Shown: positions 1-8,881 of the stretch, piece by piece
Layout: the number at the start of each line of letters is the position of its first letter
Numbering within the stretch: the stretch's first letter is position 1
DNA from: Arabidopsis thaliana
Taxonomy: Eukaryota; Streptophyta; Magnoliopsida; Brassicales; Brassicaceae
Direction: 5' to 3'
NCBI RefSeq assembly: GCF_000001735.4
Contig: NC_003076.8
Coordinates: forward strand, 2,108,001-2,172,000
DNA length: 64,000 bases
Translations under genes and position numbers: made by a program
The notes under the pieces: generated by a model
Database searches by the model: none
The model's input: only the letters and a program-made list of their open reading frames with translations
What the model was told of the DNA's origin: nothing

Positions 1-492
1 GCCCTCGTGTCGCCCTCCATAATGTCAAAATTCAATTGACATAAGCAGGATGTGTGAGATTATTCTTAATTAACTATTTTGTTGTTAGAGAACAAAACTC
101 ATACAAAGAGATAGCTTCTTAAATTAGTAACGCTACTTTTTAACATTGTGCATGAGGAACGTAACCCCACCTTTTAATACTTTTGCTTTCTTAATCATTT
201 CTACTTTGAATATTCAATTTCCCAATTAAATTGATTTTATTATTGGGCTGGTTAAGAAACTCTTAAAAAAGTGGGCCTATTAGGCTTGACTACTTGTAAG
301 AAGCCTGTTCTTTTATGTTTGTTACAAGCAAACACAAGAACCCACCAAAGTCTAAATCTTCTTCACCGGTCTTCTTCGTCTCCGGCAGAGCTTATGATGA
401 TCCTTGAAGATGGCAAAAGAAGCGTATCGACTTGAGCTCCGAGACTCGTAAAAGATTCAAAGGTAAAAGCTTTTAATTTGCTCAAGTAAGCA
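1..492. other. Intergenic and mTERF promoter/5' leader
   Basis: No coding gene is supported here. The stretch is AT-rich and ends in the 5' leader of the first mTERF gene. Two TGGGCY site II type elements (TGGGCT at 244-249, TGGGCC at 272-277) lie about 220-250 bp before the start codon. Such elements are common in promoters of Arabidopsis housekeeping and organelle-related genes, which fits the gene that follows. Confidence 0.6.
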
Positions 493-2259
493 ATGAAACT
501 TCGGCAAAACCCTAGTAGATTCACGTCTGTTCTCAAATGGGTATCACAACTTTCTCTAGAAACCCAATTAAAACCCTCAATTTCTGGAACTGGGTTTCTC
601 CTCCGATGTGCCCAAACCCCTAGATCTTTCGCCACCGTCACCGGTAACGAAGTTTGCAGTGAGAAATCGAAAGTGAAGAGAACCCGAAATGGGTTTAAAA
701 TCACTCCCAATGTTAGGAAATTAGCTGAGGAAGCAATGTTGGATTATTTCTATTCCACTAGGGGTTTACAGTATATGGTTGCAGAGAGTATGAGCAAGAA
801 CAGTCCAATTTTTATTGATAATCTTTTGAAGAAAGTTGATTGTGTTACTGCTTCTGATATCAACCAATCTATTACTCGATATCTACGGTTTCACCCTGTC
901 AATGAATTCGAGCCTTTCCTTGAGAGTTCAGGTTTGAATCCCAGTGAGTATAATCATTTGGTTCCCTGTGATAAGGTCTTCTTGGATGAAGAAGGCTTTT
1001 TGCTGGAGAACCATCATGTTTTGTGTTATAGTGGTGTTGACCCTAAGAGGATTGGGAAGATCTTCAAGGAAGCTAGGGAAGTTTTTAGTTATGAAACCGG
1101 GGTTTTAGCTTCTAAGATTAAGGCGTATGAGGATTTGGGGTTTAGCAGATTGTTTCTATCTAAGCTTATCGTTTGTAGTCCGAGAGTCTTGATGGGTCAT
1201 ACGAATATTGAACTGGTTCAGGTTGTAAAGACGTTGCAATCTTTAGGGTTTGAGTTCGAGTGGGTAATGGAAAACTTGTCAGATGAGGGACCTGATTGGA
1301 GCTCTGTGCATCGTGTTTTAAGCTTGCTTAGAGAAATCTGTTTTGATGAGGAAAAACTATATGGGTTAATCAGGAACTGTCCAAGTTTGCTTTTTGAGAA
1401 TTCAGGGAAATGGACAGGGATTCTAGTTGGGTTTGAAACAAAGCTTGGGGCATCTAGAAGTGAACTATGTTCGTTGTTTCAGAAATTCCCGCTGATTCAA
1501 GTAGAGAAATGTGTTTCGAATCTAAGGCAGTGCTTCTTGTTCTTGAAAGAGATCGAGATGGAAGATGATGAGATTCATAAGGTTTTCCGTTCTCATTCCT
1601 GGTGGCTTGGTTCATGTAAGTTAAAGAAAACCAGTAGCTTGCTTGTGTTTTTGAAGGCTGGTAAAACTCGGGTTTGTCAGGTCATTCAAGAAAACCCTGA
1701 AGAGATGAAAAAATGGACAATGGGTTCAAAAATCCAGCCGTTACCAGCTACCAACGTAGACATTGAGTCGAAATCAATGAAGACTCAGTTCTTATTAGAC
1801 CTCGGATACAAAGAAAACTCAGAGGAAATGGAGACAGCAATGAAGAATTTCCGTGGTAAAGGATCAGAACTCCGAGAGAGATTTAATGTCCTCGTAAGTT
1901 TGGGTTTTACCAAGAAAGATGTCAAAGATATGGTGAAAGCATGTCCTACTATGCTCTCCCAGACCTGTGATATCCTAGAATCAAAGGTGAACTACCTTAT
2001 AAAGGAATTAGGTTATCCGCTTTCGACTTTGGTGGATTTCCCTTCATGTTTAAAGTTCACTCTTCAGCGGATGAAGCTCAGATTTGCAATGTTCTCTTGG
2101 CTTCAAGCCCGAGGAAAAGTAGACCGCAAGATCAAAGTTAGCACAATGCTCGCTTGCTCGGACAAAATATTCGTGAGTTTTTTTGTAAACCGTCATCCTG
2201 ATGGGTCTAAGCATTTAGAGGATCTGAAGAAGCTGCATCTTTCAGTTGAAACAAACTAA
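493..2259 (+). CDS. mTERF family protein, upstream copy (At5g06810 region)
   Basis: This is an uninterrupted 588-codon frame from ATG at 493. It encodes a mitochondrial transcription termination factor (mTERF) family protein, a helical-repeat nucleic-acid-binding family that controls organelle gene expression. The first 50 or so residues are rich in Arg, Ser and Thr and almost free of acidic residues, with an RSFAT stretch near residues 44-48, as expected of a mitochondrial presequence. Repeated mTERF helices follow, for example LGFSRLFLSKLIVCSPRVL and LGFTKKDVKDMVKACPTML, with the typical L-x3-P pattern. A very similar copy begins 254 bp downstream. A GTGAGT donor at 2173 inside the last part of this frame could splice to 2511 and fuse both copies in frame (see findings). 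The target gene in the organelle is unknown to me. Confidence 0.85.
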   Translation: MKLRQNPSRFTSVLKWVSQLSLETQLKPSISGTGFLLRCAQTPRSFATVTGNEVCSEKSKVKRTRNGFKITPNVRKLAEEAMLDYFYSTRGLQYMVAESMSKNSPIFIDNLLKKVDCVTASDINQSITRYLRFHPVNEFEPFLESSGLNPSEYNHLVPCDKVFLDEEGFLLENHHVLCYSGVDPKRIGKIFKEAREVFSYETGVLASKIKAYEDLGFSRLFLSKLIVCSPRVLMGHTNIELVQVVKTLQSLGFEFEWVMENLSDEGPDWSSVHRVLSLLREICFDEEKLYGLIRNCPSLLFENSGKWTGILVGFETKLGASRSELCSLFQKFPLIQVEKCVSNLRQCFLFLKEIEMEDDEIHKVFRSHSWWLGSCKLKKTSSLLVFLKAGKTRVCQVIQENPEEMKKWTMGSKIQPLPATNVDIESKSMKTQFLLDLGYKENSEEMETAMKNFRGKGSELRERFNVLVSLGFTKKDVKDMVKACPTMLSQTCDILESKVNYLIKELGYPLSTLVDFPSCLKFTLQRMKLRFAMFSWLQARGKVDRKIKVSTMLACSDKIFVSFFVNRHPDGSKHLEDLKKLHLSVETN

Positions 2260-2513
2260 TTCCTAACTCTGTTTTGTAGCACTAGACCTAATCATCTTGT
2301 ATCGAAACCTTTGTAGGTGTAGTACTATTCTCTTCTAATGATATTCATCTTTATATGAACAAATGAATATTTATGTATTTTTTTACTTTAAAATTATTTT
2401 ATTCACTTTTTTTTTTTTGGTCAACTAGTTTCGTCTTCTTCACATTGAAACATACTTCTTGCTTTGTGTAGACAAATCTTCTGCATATCTTCCATATGTC
2501 TGCGTAACAGGTA

Positions 2514-4256
2514 ATGTCTTTTATGCGAAACCCTAGATTCAAAAGTCTTCTTCTCAATTGGGTATCACAAGCTTTTGCAGAAACCCCTTTAAAACCCCAA
2601 CTTTCTAGAAACCCTAGATTTTTCGCCACCCAAAGAGCACTCGTCGATGCTGAAGTTTCCGGCGAGAAATGGGGTCTTAGAACTCGAAACGAGATTCGTA
2701 AAGTGGCTCAAGTTGCGATGTTTGATTACTTTTATCAAACGAGAGGTTTGCAGTTTCTGGTTGCTGAGAGTATGAGTAAGAATGCTCCTGTTTTTAATGA
2801 TAATCTTTTGAAGAAGCTTAATGGTTGTGATGTTGATGTTGATGATGATGATGATATAGTTAAAGCTATTACTAGGTTTCTATGGTTTCATCCTGTTAAT
2901 GAATTTGAGCCCTTTTTAGAGAGTTTAGGTTTGAAGCCGTCAGAGTTTAGTCATTTGATTCCTTGTGATAAGATGTTTTTGAATGAAGATGCTTTTTTGC
3001 TGGAGAACTATCATGTCTTTTGGAACTATGGAATTGGAAGGGAGAAGATGGGGAAGATCTTTAAGGAAGCTAGGGAAGTTTTCGGGTATGAAACCGGGGT
3101 TTTAGCTTCCAAGATTAAGTCTTATGAGGATTTGGGGTTTAGCAAATTGTTTCTATCGAAACTTATAGTTTGTAGCCCAAGTATCTTGATTGGGGATATG
3201 AATGTTGGACTGGCTAAGGTCATGGAGATGCTGAAAGCTATTGGTTTTGGTGTTGATTGGGTAACAGAGAACTTGTCAGAGGAGGTGTCTTATGATTGGA
3301 GCTCTATGCATAGATGTCTAAGTTTTCTTAGAGATTTGTATGTTGATGAAAATGAGCTATGTGAGTTAATCAGAAAGATGCCAAGACTTATTTTCGAGGA
3401 TTCAGGGGAATGGACATTGATTCTAGCTGGGTTTGAAGCAAAACTAGGGTCATCCAGAAGTGAACTCTCTTCGTTGTTTCAGAAATTCCCTCAGTGTCAG
3501 AGTTTAGGTAAATTTGTTTTGAATTTAAGGCATTGCTTCTTGTTTCTGAAAGATATTGAGATGGATGATGACGAGATCGGTAAGATTTTCCGTTTGCACT
3601 CTTTGTGGATTGGTGTATCTCGTTTGAAGCAAACCAGTACCTTACTTATCAATTTGAAGGGTGGGAAAGGGCGGCTATGTCAAGTCATTCAAGAAAATCC
3701 AGAAGAGATGAAAAAATGGATTATGGGGTTAAGAGTCCAGCCATTACCAGCTACTGGATACAAGGTAAACACAAAGTCGAAAACAATGAAGACTCAGTTC
3801 TTGTTAGACCTCGGATACAAAGAAAACTCTGAGGAAATGGAGAGAGCACTCAAGAATTTCCGTGGCAAAGGATCTGAACTCCGAGAGAGATTTAATGTCC
3901 TCGTGAGTTTCGGTCTTACTGAGAAAGATGTCAAAGATATGGTGAAAGCATGTCCTAGTATCCTCACCCAGGCATGTGATATCTTAGAATCAAAGGTGAA
4001 CTACCTTGTAAAGGAATTAGGTTATCCGCTTTCGACATTGGTGACTTTCCCAACATGTCTTAAGTACACTCTTCAGCGGATGAAGCTTCGATTTTCAATG
4101 TTCTCTTGGCTTCAAGATCGAGGAAAAGCAGACCCAAAGCTTCAAGTTAGTACTATACTTGTGTGCTCGGACAAGTTCTTTGCCACTAGATTTGTAAACC
4201 GTCACCCCGATGGGCCTAAGCATTTGGAAGACCTGAAGAAACTACTTGTGTGTTAG
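2514..4256 (+). CDS. mTERF family protein, downstream tandem copy
   Basis: A second intronless mTERF frame of 580 codons, clearly a tandem duplicate of the unit at 493-2259. The two align along their length. The closest part is the C-terminal region beginning MKTQFLLDLGYKENSEEME, with about 26 differences over about 150 residues by eye. The N-terminus (MSFMRNPRFKSLLLNWVSQ) again looks like an organelle presequence, with an Arg/Ser-rich, non-acidic start and a later RFFAT motif. An acidic run encoded by GATGATGATGAT near 2840-2855 is specific to this copy. It may be a separate gene or the second half of one 1141-residue protein: the three bases before the ATG (GTA, 2511-2513) follow a CAG acceptor and are in frame. 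Confidence 0.85.
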   Translation: MSFMRNPRFKSLLLNWVSQAFAETPLKPQLSRNPRFFATQRALVDAEVSGEKWGLRTRNEIRKVAQVAMFDYFYQTRGLQFLVAESMSKNAPVFNDNLLKKLNGCDVDVDDDDDIVKAITRFLWFHPVNEFEPFLESLGLKPSEFSHLIPCDKMFLNEDAFLLENYHVFWNYGIGREKMGKIFKEAREVFGYETGVLASKIKSYEDLGFSKLFLSKLIVCSPSILIGDMNVGLAKVMEMLKAIGFGVDWVTENLSEEVSYDWSSMHRCLSFLRDLYVDENELCELIRKMPRLIFEDSGEWTLILAGFEAKLGSSRSELSSLFQKFPQCQSLGKFVLNLRHCFLFLKDIEMDDDEIGKIFRLHSLWIGVSRLKQTSTLLINLKGGKGRLCQVIQENPEEMKKWIMGLRVQPLPATGYKVNTKSKTMKTQFLLDLGYKENSEEMERALKNFRGKGSELRERFNVLVSFGLTEKDVKDMVKACPSILTQACDILESKVNYLVKELGYPLSTLVTFPTCLKYTLQRMKLRFSMFSWLQDRGKADPKLQVSTILVCSDKFFATRFVNRHPDGPKHLEDLKKLLVC

Positions 4257-4993
4257 TAGAGATCAAGAATGCATCAGGATATATATAGTATTGACCACAA
4301 CAATGCAAATGAGCCCCAAACACAAAGGAAAGATTCGATTTTGTATCTGATGAAGACATTTTTTTGAAGCAGTAGCTGCAGTTTTGTGTTATCTCCTGGA
4401 GCAGATTGCTATGTAAGTTTTACAAGTTCTATTTCAATTTTTTAAAAGTTGGAGAAAAAATAAACAAATTTGTTTAATCTCAACAAATTTCAATGAAAGG
4501 AACTCATAATATAACTGTGGCAGAATTCGAGAATGAACTTGAACAAAAACTAACTGAATAACGAAACTCATTGAGAAGATTAAGGTATATAAAAACACTA
4601 TAAAGAGAGATTATAATGTTATTCAAACATTATCATATAATCAAGCCTCAAATAAAATCAAATAACGATGATCACAGTCTTTAAGAAAAAGAAAAGCCAC
4701 GTGGCACGAAGGTTTGACTAGTTGACTCCAACGTCCTTAACTGTTTTTGCTGACGTGGAATATTCGCGCTTTGGCTTTTTTATTAAGTACCATCTCTCTA
4801 ACTAAAGCTCCTTCTTTGATGTTCTCTCTTCCGAGTTTCCTCTCTGTTTGTTTTCCCGGAAAGCGAGAGAAAGTGCGAGAAAATTCCACCATTCTTTTCT
4901 TCTTTTCTCCTTTCGTTAGATGTCGGAGCTTAAACGTATCACTTTCTCTGCATAAAGCACCATTATTACTGAGAGTCGAGAGAGATTATAGTG
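4257..4993. promoter_or_regulatory. SRF2 promoter interval with W-box, G-box and TGACG cluster
   Basis: No gene is seen. About 240-300 bp before the SRF2 start codon lies a compact set of stress-type motifs: CACGTG at 4698-4703, two W-box cores TTGACT at 4714-4719 and 4722-4727, and TGACGT at 4751-4756. The motifs are seen; binding by WRKY or bZIP (including TGA) factors is inference. The pyrimidine-rich leader of SRF2 follows from about 4800. Confidence 0.5.
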
Positions 4994-7900
4994 ATGAAAA
5001 CCAAACAGCAATTGCGATTCCTCGCTACAATTCTGCTCACGACGATTCTATTTGTTCTGGCGAAGACTGATACTGATCCGCTTGAAGGTAAATTTCCAGA
5101 TTCTCGTTTCATTTTTCTCAGTCTAGGAGTGAATCCTAGCTAAGATTCTTGTTCGTCGTTGTTCTCTGTTTCAATTTTACTTACTTAGGAACGAACTGTT
5201 ACTTGATCATCACCAAAACACAGAAACCCTTTCTTGACTTGAAATTTCTATGGGTTTAGTCGCGAGTTTTAGATCTTTCGCTGTTACTTGATCATCACCA
5301 AATGACTGTTTAGTCTTCGGCTATATGTGATTGTTGTTTATTTGTGTTTCTCCGTTTAGTTTTGGCTCTTCAAGATCTCTACAAGTCTCTGAGAAATCCA
5401 GAACAGCTGAGAGGATGGAGATTAGAGGGTGGAGATCCATGCGGAGAAGCCTGGCTGGGAATTTCTTGTTCTGGTTCTTCTATAGTAGACCTGTAATCTC
5501 CTTGTTTAACCCTTTTCCTCAGTTTTTATTTTGTCCGGTTCGAGCAAAATCTGATTCATTCTATCGCAGACAACTGCGAGAGTTAAAGCTTTTGGGCAGC
5601 CTTGGAAACCAGCTTCAACATCTCCACAATTTGAAGATTCTGTAAGCAAACTTTTCTGGTTCTTGATTGTTAACTTCATTGCGAGACAGAGTCATTGTAT
5701 TGTTGATATTTATTCAAAGCATTGGTCTTTACTTTGTTTAGGGATGTAAGCTTCAATAACCTTGAGGGTGAAATTCCGTTTGGCTTGCCTCCTAACGCTA
5801 CTCATATGTAAGTGTTTAAGCAAGTGCATTCATCTTTTAAGCATACATTCCAGTGCAATTCACGAGTGTTTTCGTTGTTTGCCGATTACAGAAACATGGC
5901 TTACAACAATCTGACCCAAAGTATCCCTTTTTCCTTACCTCTTATGACATCTCTTCAGTCTTTGTAAGTGGCTTATTCCAAATGGATATCTTTGAAATAT
6001 CTCATCACATTGCTTTCCTTTTATACTGATTTGTTAAATAATGGCTTCCTCTGTCTTCTAGAAATTTGAGCCATAATTCATTATCTGGACCTCTTGGAAA
6101 TGTGTTTTCTGGGTTACAGATTAAAGAAATGTGAGTCTTCTGTTCAGTTCTGTTAGTCTTTCATCACCATATATAGGTGCAAGATACCCATTCATATTCA
6201 AATATTGACTTTGCTAGGGATCTGTCATTCAATAACCTGACGGGAGATCTACCGAGCTCTTTTGGGACTCTAATGAATCTGACTTCACTGTAAGTATCTG
6301 GTTTCTTATATCTGCTATCTGCTTTGTGCACGTTGGTATAACCTAATAACAGTTTTGATGCTGTGATAACAAAACTGCAGGTACCTCCAGAACAACAGAT
6401 TAACAGGATCAGTCATATATCTCGCGGATCTTCCTTTAGCTGACCTGTAGTTTCACTCTCTTTGTGCTTTGATTTTCCATTTCATTGAACTTCCTTTATT
6501 TATGACCTAAACATATGTCTTCAGGAACATCGAAGATAACCAGTTCAGTGGTATTATCCCAAGTCATTTTCAGTCCATTCCTCATCTGTGGTGAGTTTAT
6601 TATTCCCCCCTTCTCATAAATTGGCTCAGACACACCTATGACTCATGAAAATCATTGGTGTTTTCCTGAGCAGGATTTGGGGAAACAAGTTCCATGTAGA
6701 GCCCAACTATAAACCGTGGAAGTTCCCATTGGACGTCAGACCACTGATACAAAATGATACTGGCTATCCAACAACAGAGTCAAGTGCCATTATGAATTTT
6801 CCCAGACCTGAGACTCAGAAGGTCAAAAAGAAGAAGAAAGGCATAGGAGCAGGAAGTACCTTTTTACTGGTTGGTGGGTTAGCTTTGCTGGGAACTTTCT
6901 TTGCACTTTTCGCAGTTCGCATGAATCATCGACGTGCACAAAACCTTGCTGCTATTCACAGAAGCAACAATAGCATAGCATACTCTCTTCCAGTCAGTAC
7001 AGGCCGAGGTGATATATGCTTGTCTCTCCCCTCATTTTTACAATGGCCATTCTGATTCCCTGGTGCTGACTTTTTACCTTCACATGTAACAGAATATCCT
7101 GTTGCAACTGAAGATAACCCACAGATTAAAAGGTTCCAGCCACCACCAGCTCCCCAACTCAGACATTTACCTTCTCCACCTGTCAGAATCGATAAATCTG
7201 CAAGAAGAAAGAGCTTCTCTGCAACATGTCAATATCCATCGTTCGCTAAGCTTTTCTCAGCTGCAGAGCTTCAACTGGCAACTAACTGTTTCAGTGAGGA
7301 AAATCTACTCGGAGAGGGTCCTCTTGGTTCTGTTTACAGAGCAAAGTTGCCTGATGGTCAGGTATATCTCTCTTCTCTCTCTTCAAACATTCAAAATTGG
7401 GAATTTTATTATTTGTGTCTCATCCATTGATGTTTTGTTAAAACAGTTTGCCGTCGTCAGAAACATCCCAATGTCTTCGCTATCTTTACATGAAGAGGAA
7501 CAGTTTACTGAAGTGCTTCAGACAGCCTCCAAACTAAGACACCCAAACATTGTTACACTTCTCGGTTTCTGCATTGAGAATGGAGAGCATCTTCTTGTCT
7601 ATGAGTATGTTGGCCATTTGTCGTTGTACAATGCTATGCATGATGAGGTATACAAGCCACTTTCTTGGGGCTTGCGTCTCCGCATTGCTATTGGAGTTGC
7701 CCGAGCTCTGGAGTAAGTATTCTATCTTCTCAAACTAGTGGTAGTAGCTATTCCCTACCCTTGCAGTTATTTATTTTGACTCTTCCCTATCTGGTGAATC
7801 AAAAACTTTCAGCTATTTGCACTCGTCGTTTTGCCCTCCTATAGCCCATAGCGATCTGAAAGCAACAAACATCTTACTAGACGAAGAACTTACACCTCGT

Positions 7901-8663
7901 ATTGCTGACTGTGGGCTTGCTAGTTTAAGGCCACTTACAAGCAACAGTGTTAAACTTCGGGTAAGTAAGACAGCATCTGATGTGTCACCTAATTCTTTGA
8001 CTCAGAGAGACCTAATGAGTTGTGATTTAGAGCAGGCTTCAGAAATAGCGATACAAAACACTGGCTACATAGCACCAGAACATGGACAACCAGGAAGCAG
8101 TGGCACAAAGAGTGACACTTATGCACTGGGAGTGCTACTCTTAGAACTGTTAACAGGAAGGAAAGCATTTGACAGGTACACAAGCGTTTCACATAATAAT
8201 ATAATCATTGATGCCTAAGCTAAGCTAATCATGACCCTTTTCTGATGGATGTTTTGCAGCTCACGACCCCGAGGAGAACAGCTACTGGTGAAATGGGCAT
8301 CAACCAGACTTCATGACAGGCGAAGCTTAGAACAGATGATTGATGGAGGCATAGCCGGCACATTCTCCTCAAGAGTCGCCTCACAATACGCAGACATTAT
8401 CTCCCTATGCACTCAGGTATTGTCATTAGAGTTTCTTCACTCAGGATCATTACATTAACTAACCATTCTTTCATAAGCAGGCAGAGAAGGAGTTCAGACC
8501 ACCGGTTTCAGAAATAGTGGAAGCCCTCACTGCGCTGATACAGAAACAGAACAAGGAAGCAAGCAGTAGTGTAGCAGACAAGACCGACCCTTTTAGTAAA
8601 TCTTTCTGCTCAACACGCACACGCTTCATCTCCTCACCTACCTTCAGCTACCTCTCCTCTTGA
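4994..8663 (+). CDS. SRF2: STRUBBELIG-receptor family 2, LRR receptor-like (pseudo)kinase
   Basis: Hand-spliced exons are 4994-5087, 5360-5492, 5570-5641, 5742-5807, 5892-5963, 6062-6130, 6218-6289, 6381-6446, 6525-6590, 6674-7008, 7093-7361, 7447-7712, 7813-7960, 8036-8175, 8260-8416 and 8481-8663. They give 735 residues, the length I know for SRF2 (At5g06820). The order is a signal peptide (1-23), a SUB region with the paired-Trp/Cys motif [13 protein letters not shown], about six LRRs each on its own 66-72 nt exon, a transmembrane helix near 294-318 after a Lys-rich stretch, a Pro-rich juxtamembrane part and a kinase-like domain. The kinase looks inactive: the VAIK lysine is not visible (FAVVRNI), HRD is HSD and DFG is DCG. 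It should sit in the plasma membrane and signal through partners. The 75-nt intron at 7961-8035 is in frame without a stop, so a 760-residue form is possible. Confidence 0.93.
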
Positions 8664-8881
8664 ACATTTTCTGTATCTCTACTTCATGCACATATACTTT
8701 ACTGTGAAAAGAATAGTTCTTAGCATATGATGATATACACGTATTAGTCTTGGTAAAAAGGAAGTTTCTTGGTATATAATAGAAATACAAAAGAGTTTGA
8801 AACAAGGCAAAATCCTAAAGCAAGAAACAGGGTCACTTGGTGTACTGAAACTAAGTTTTCTAGCAAATCCCAAAGATCAAA

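Noticed and set aside
4747-5070. 107-codon open frame overlapping the SRF2 start
   Set aside because: It does not begin with ATG at the given start, has no family resemblance, and crosses SRF2 exon 1 in another frame. An overlapping upstream ATG at 4819 could matter only if transcription starts before it, which cannot be seen here.
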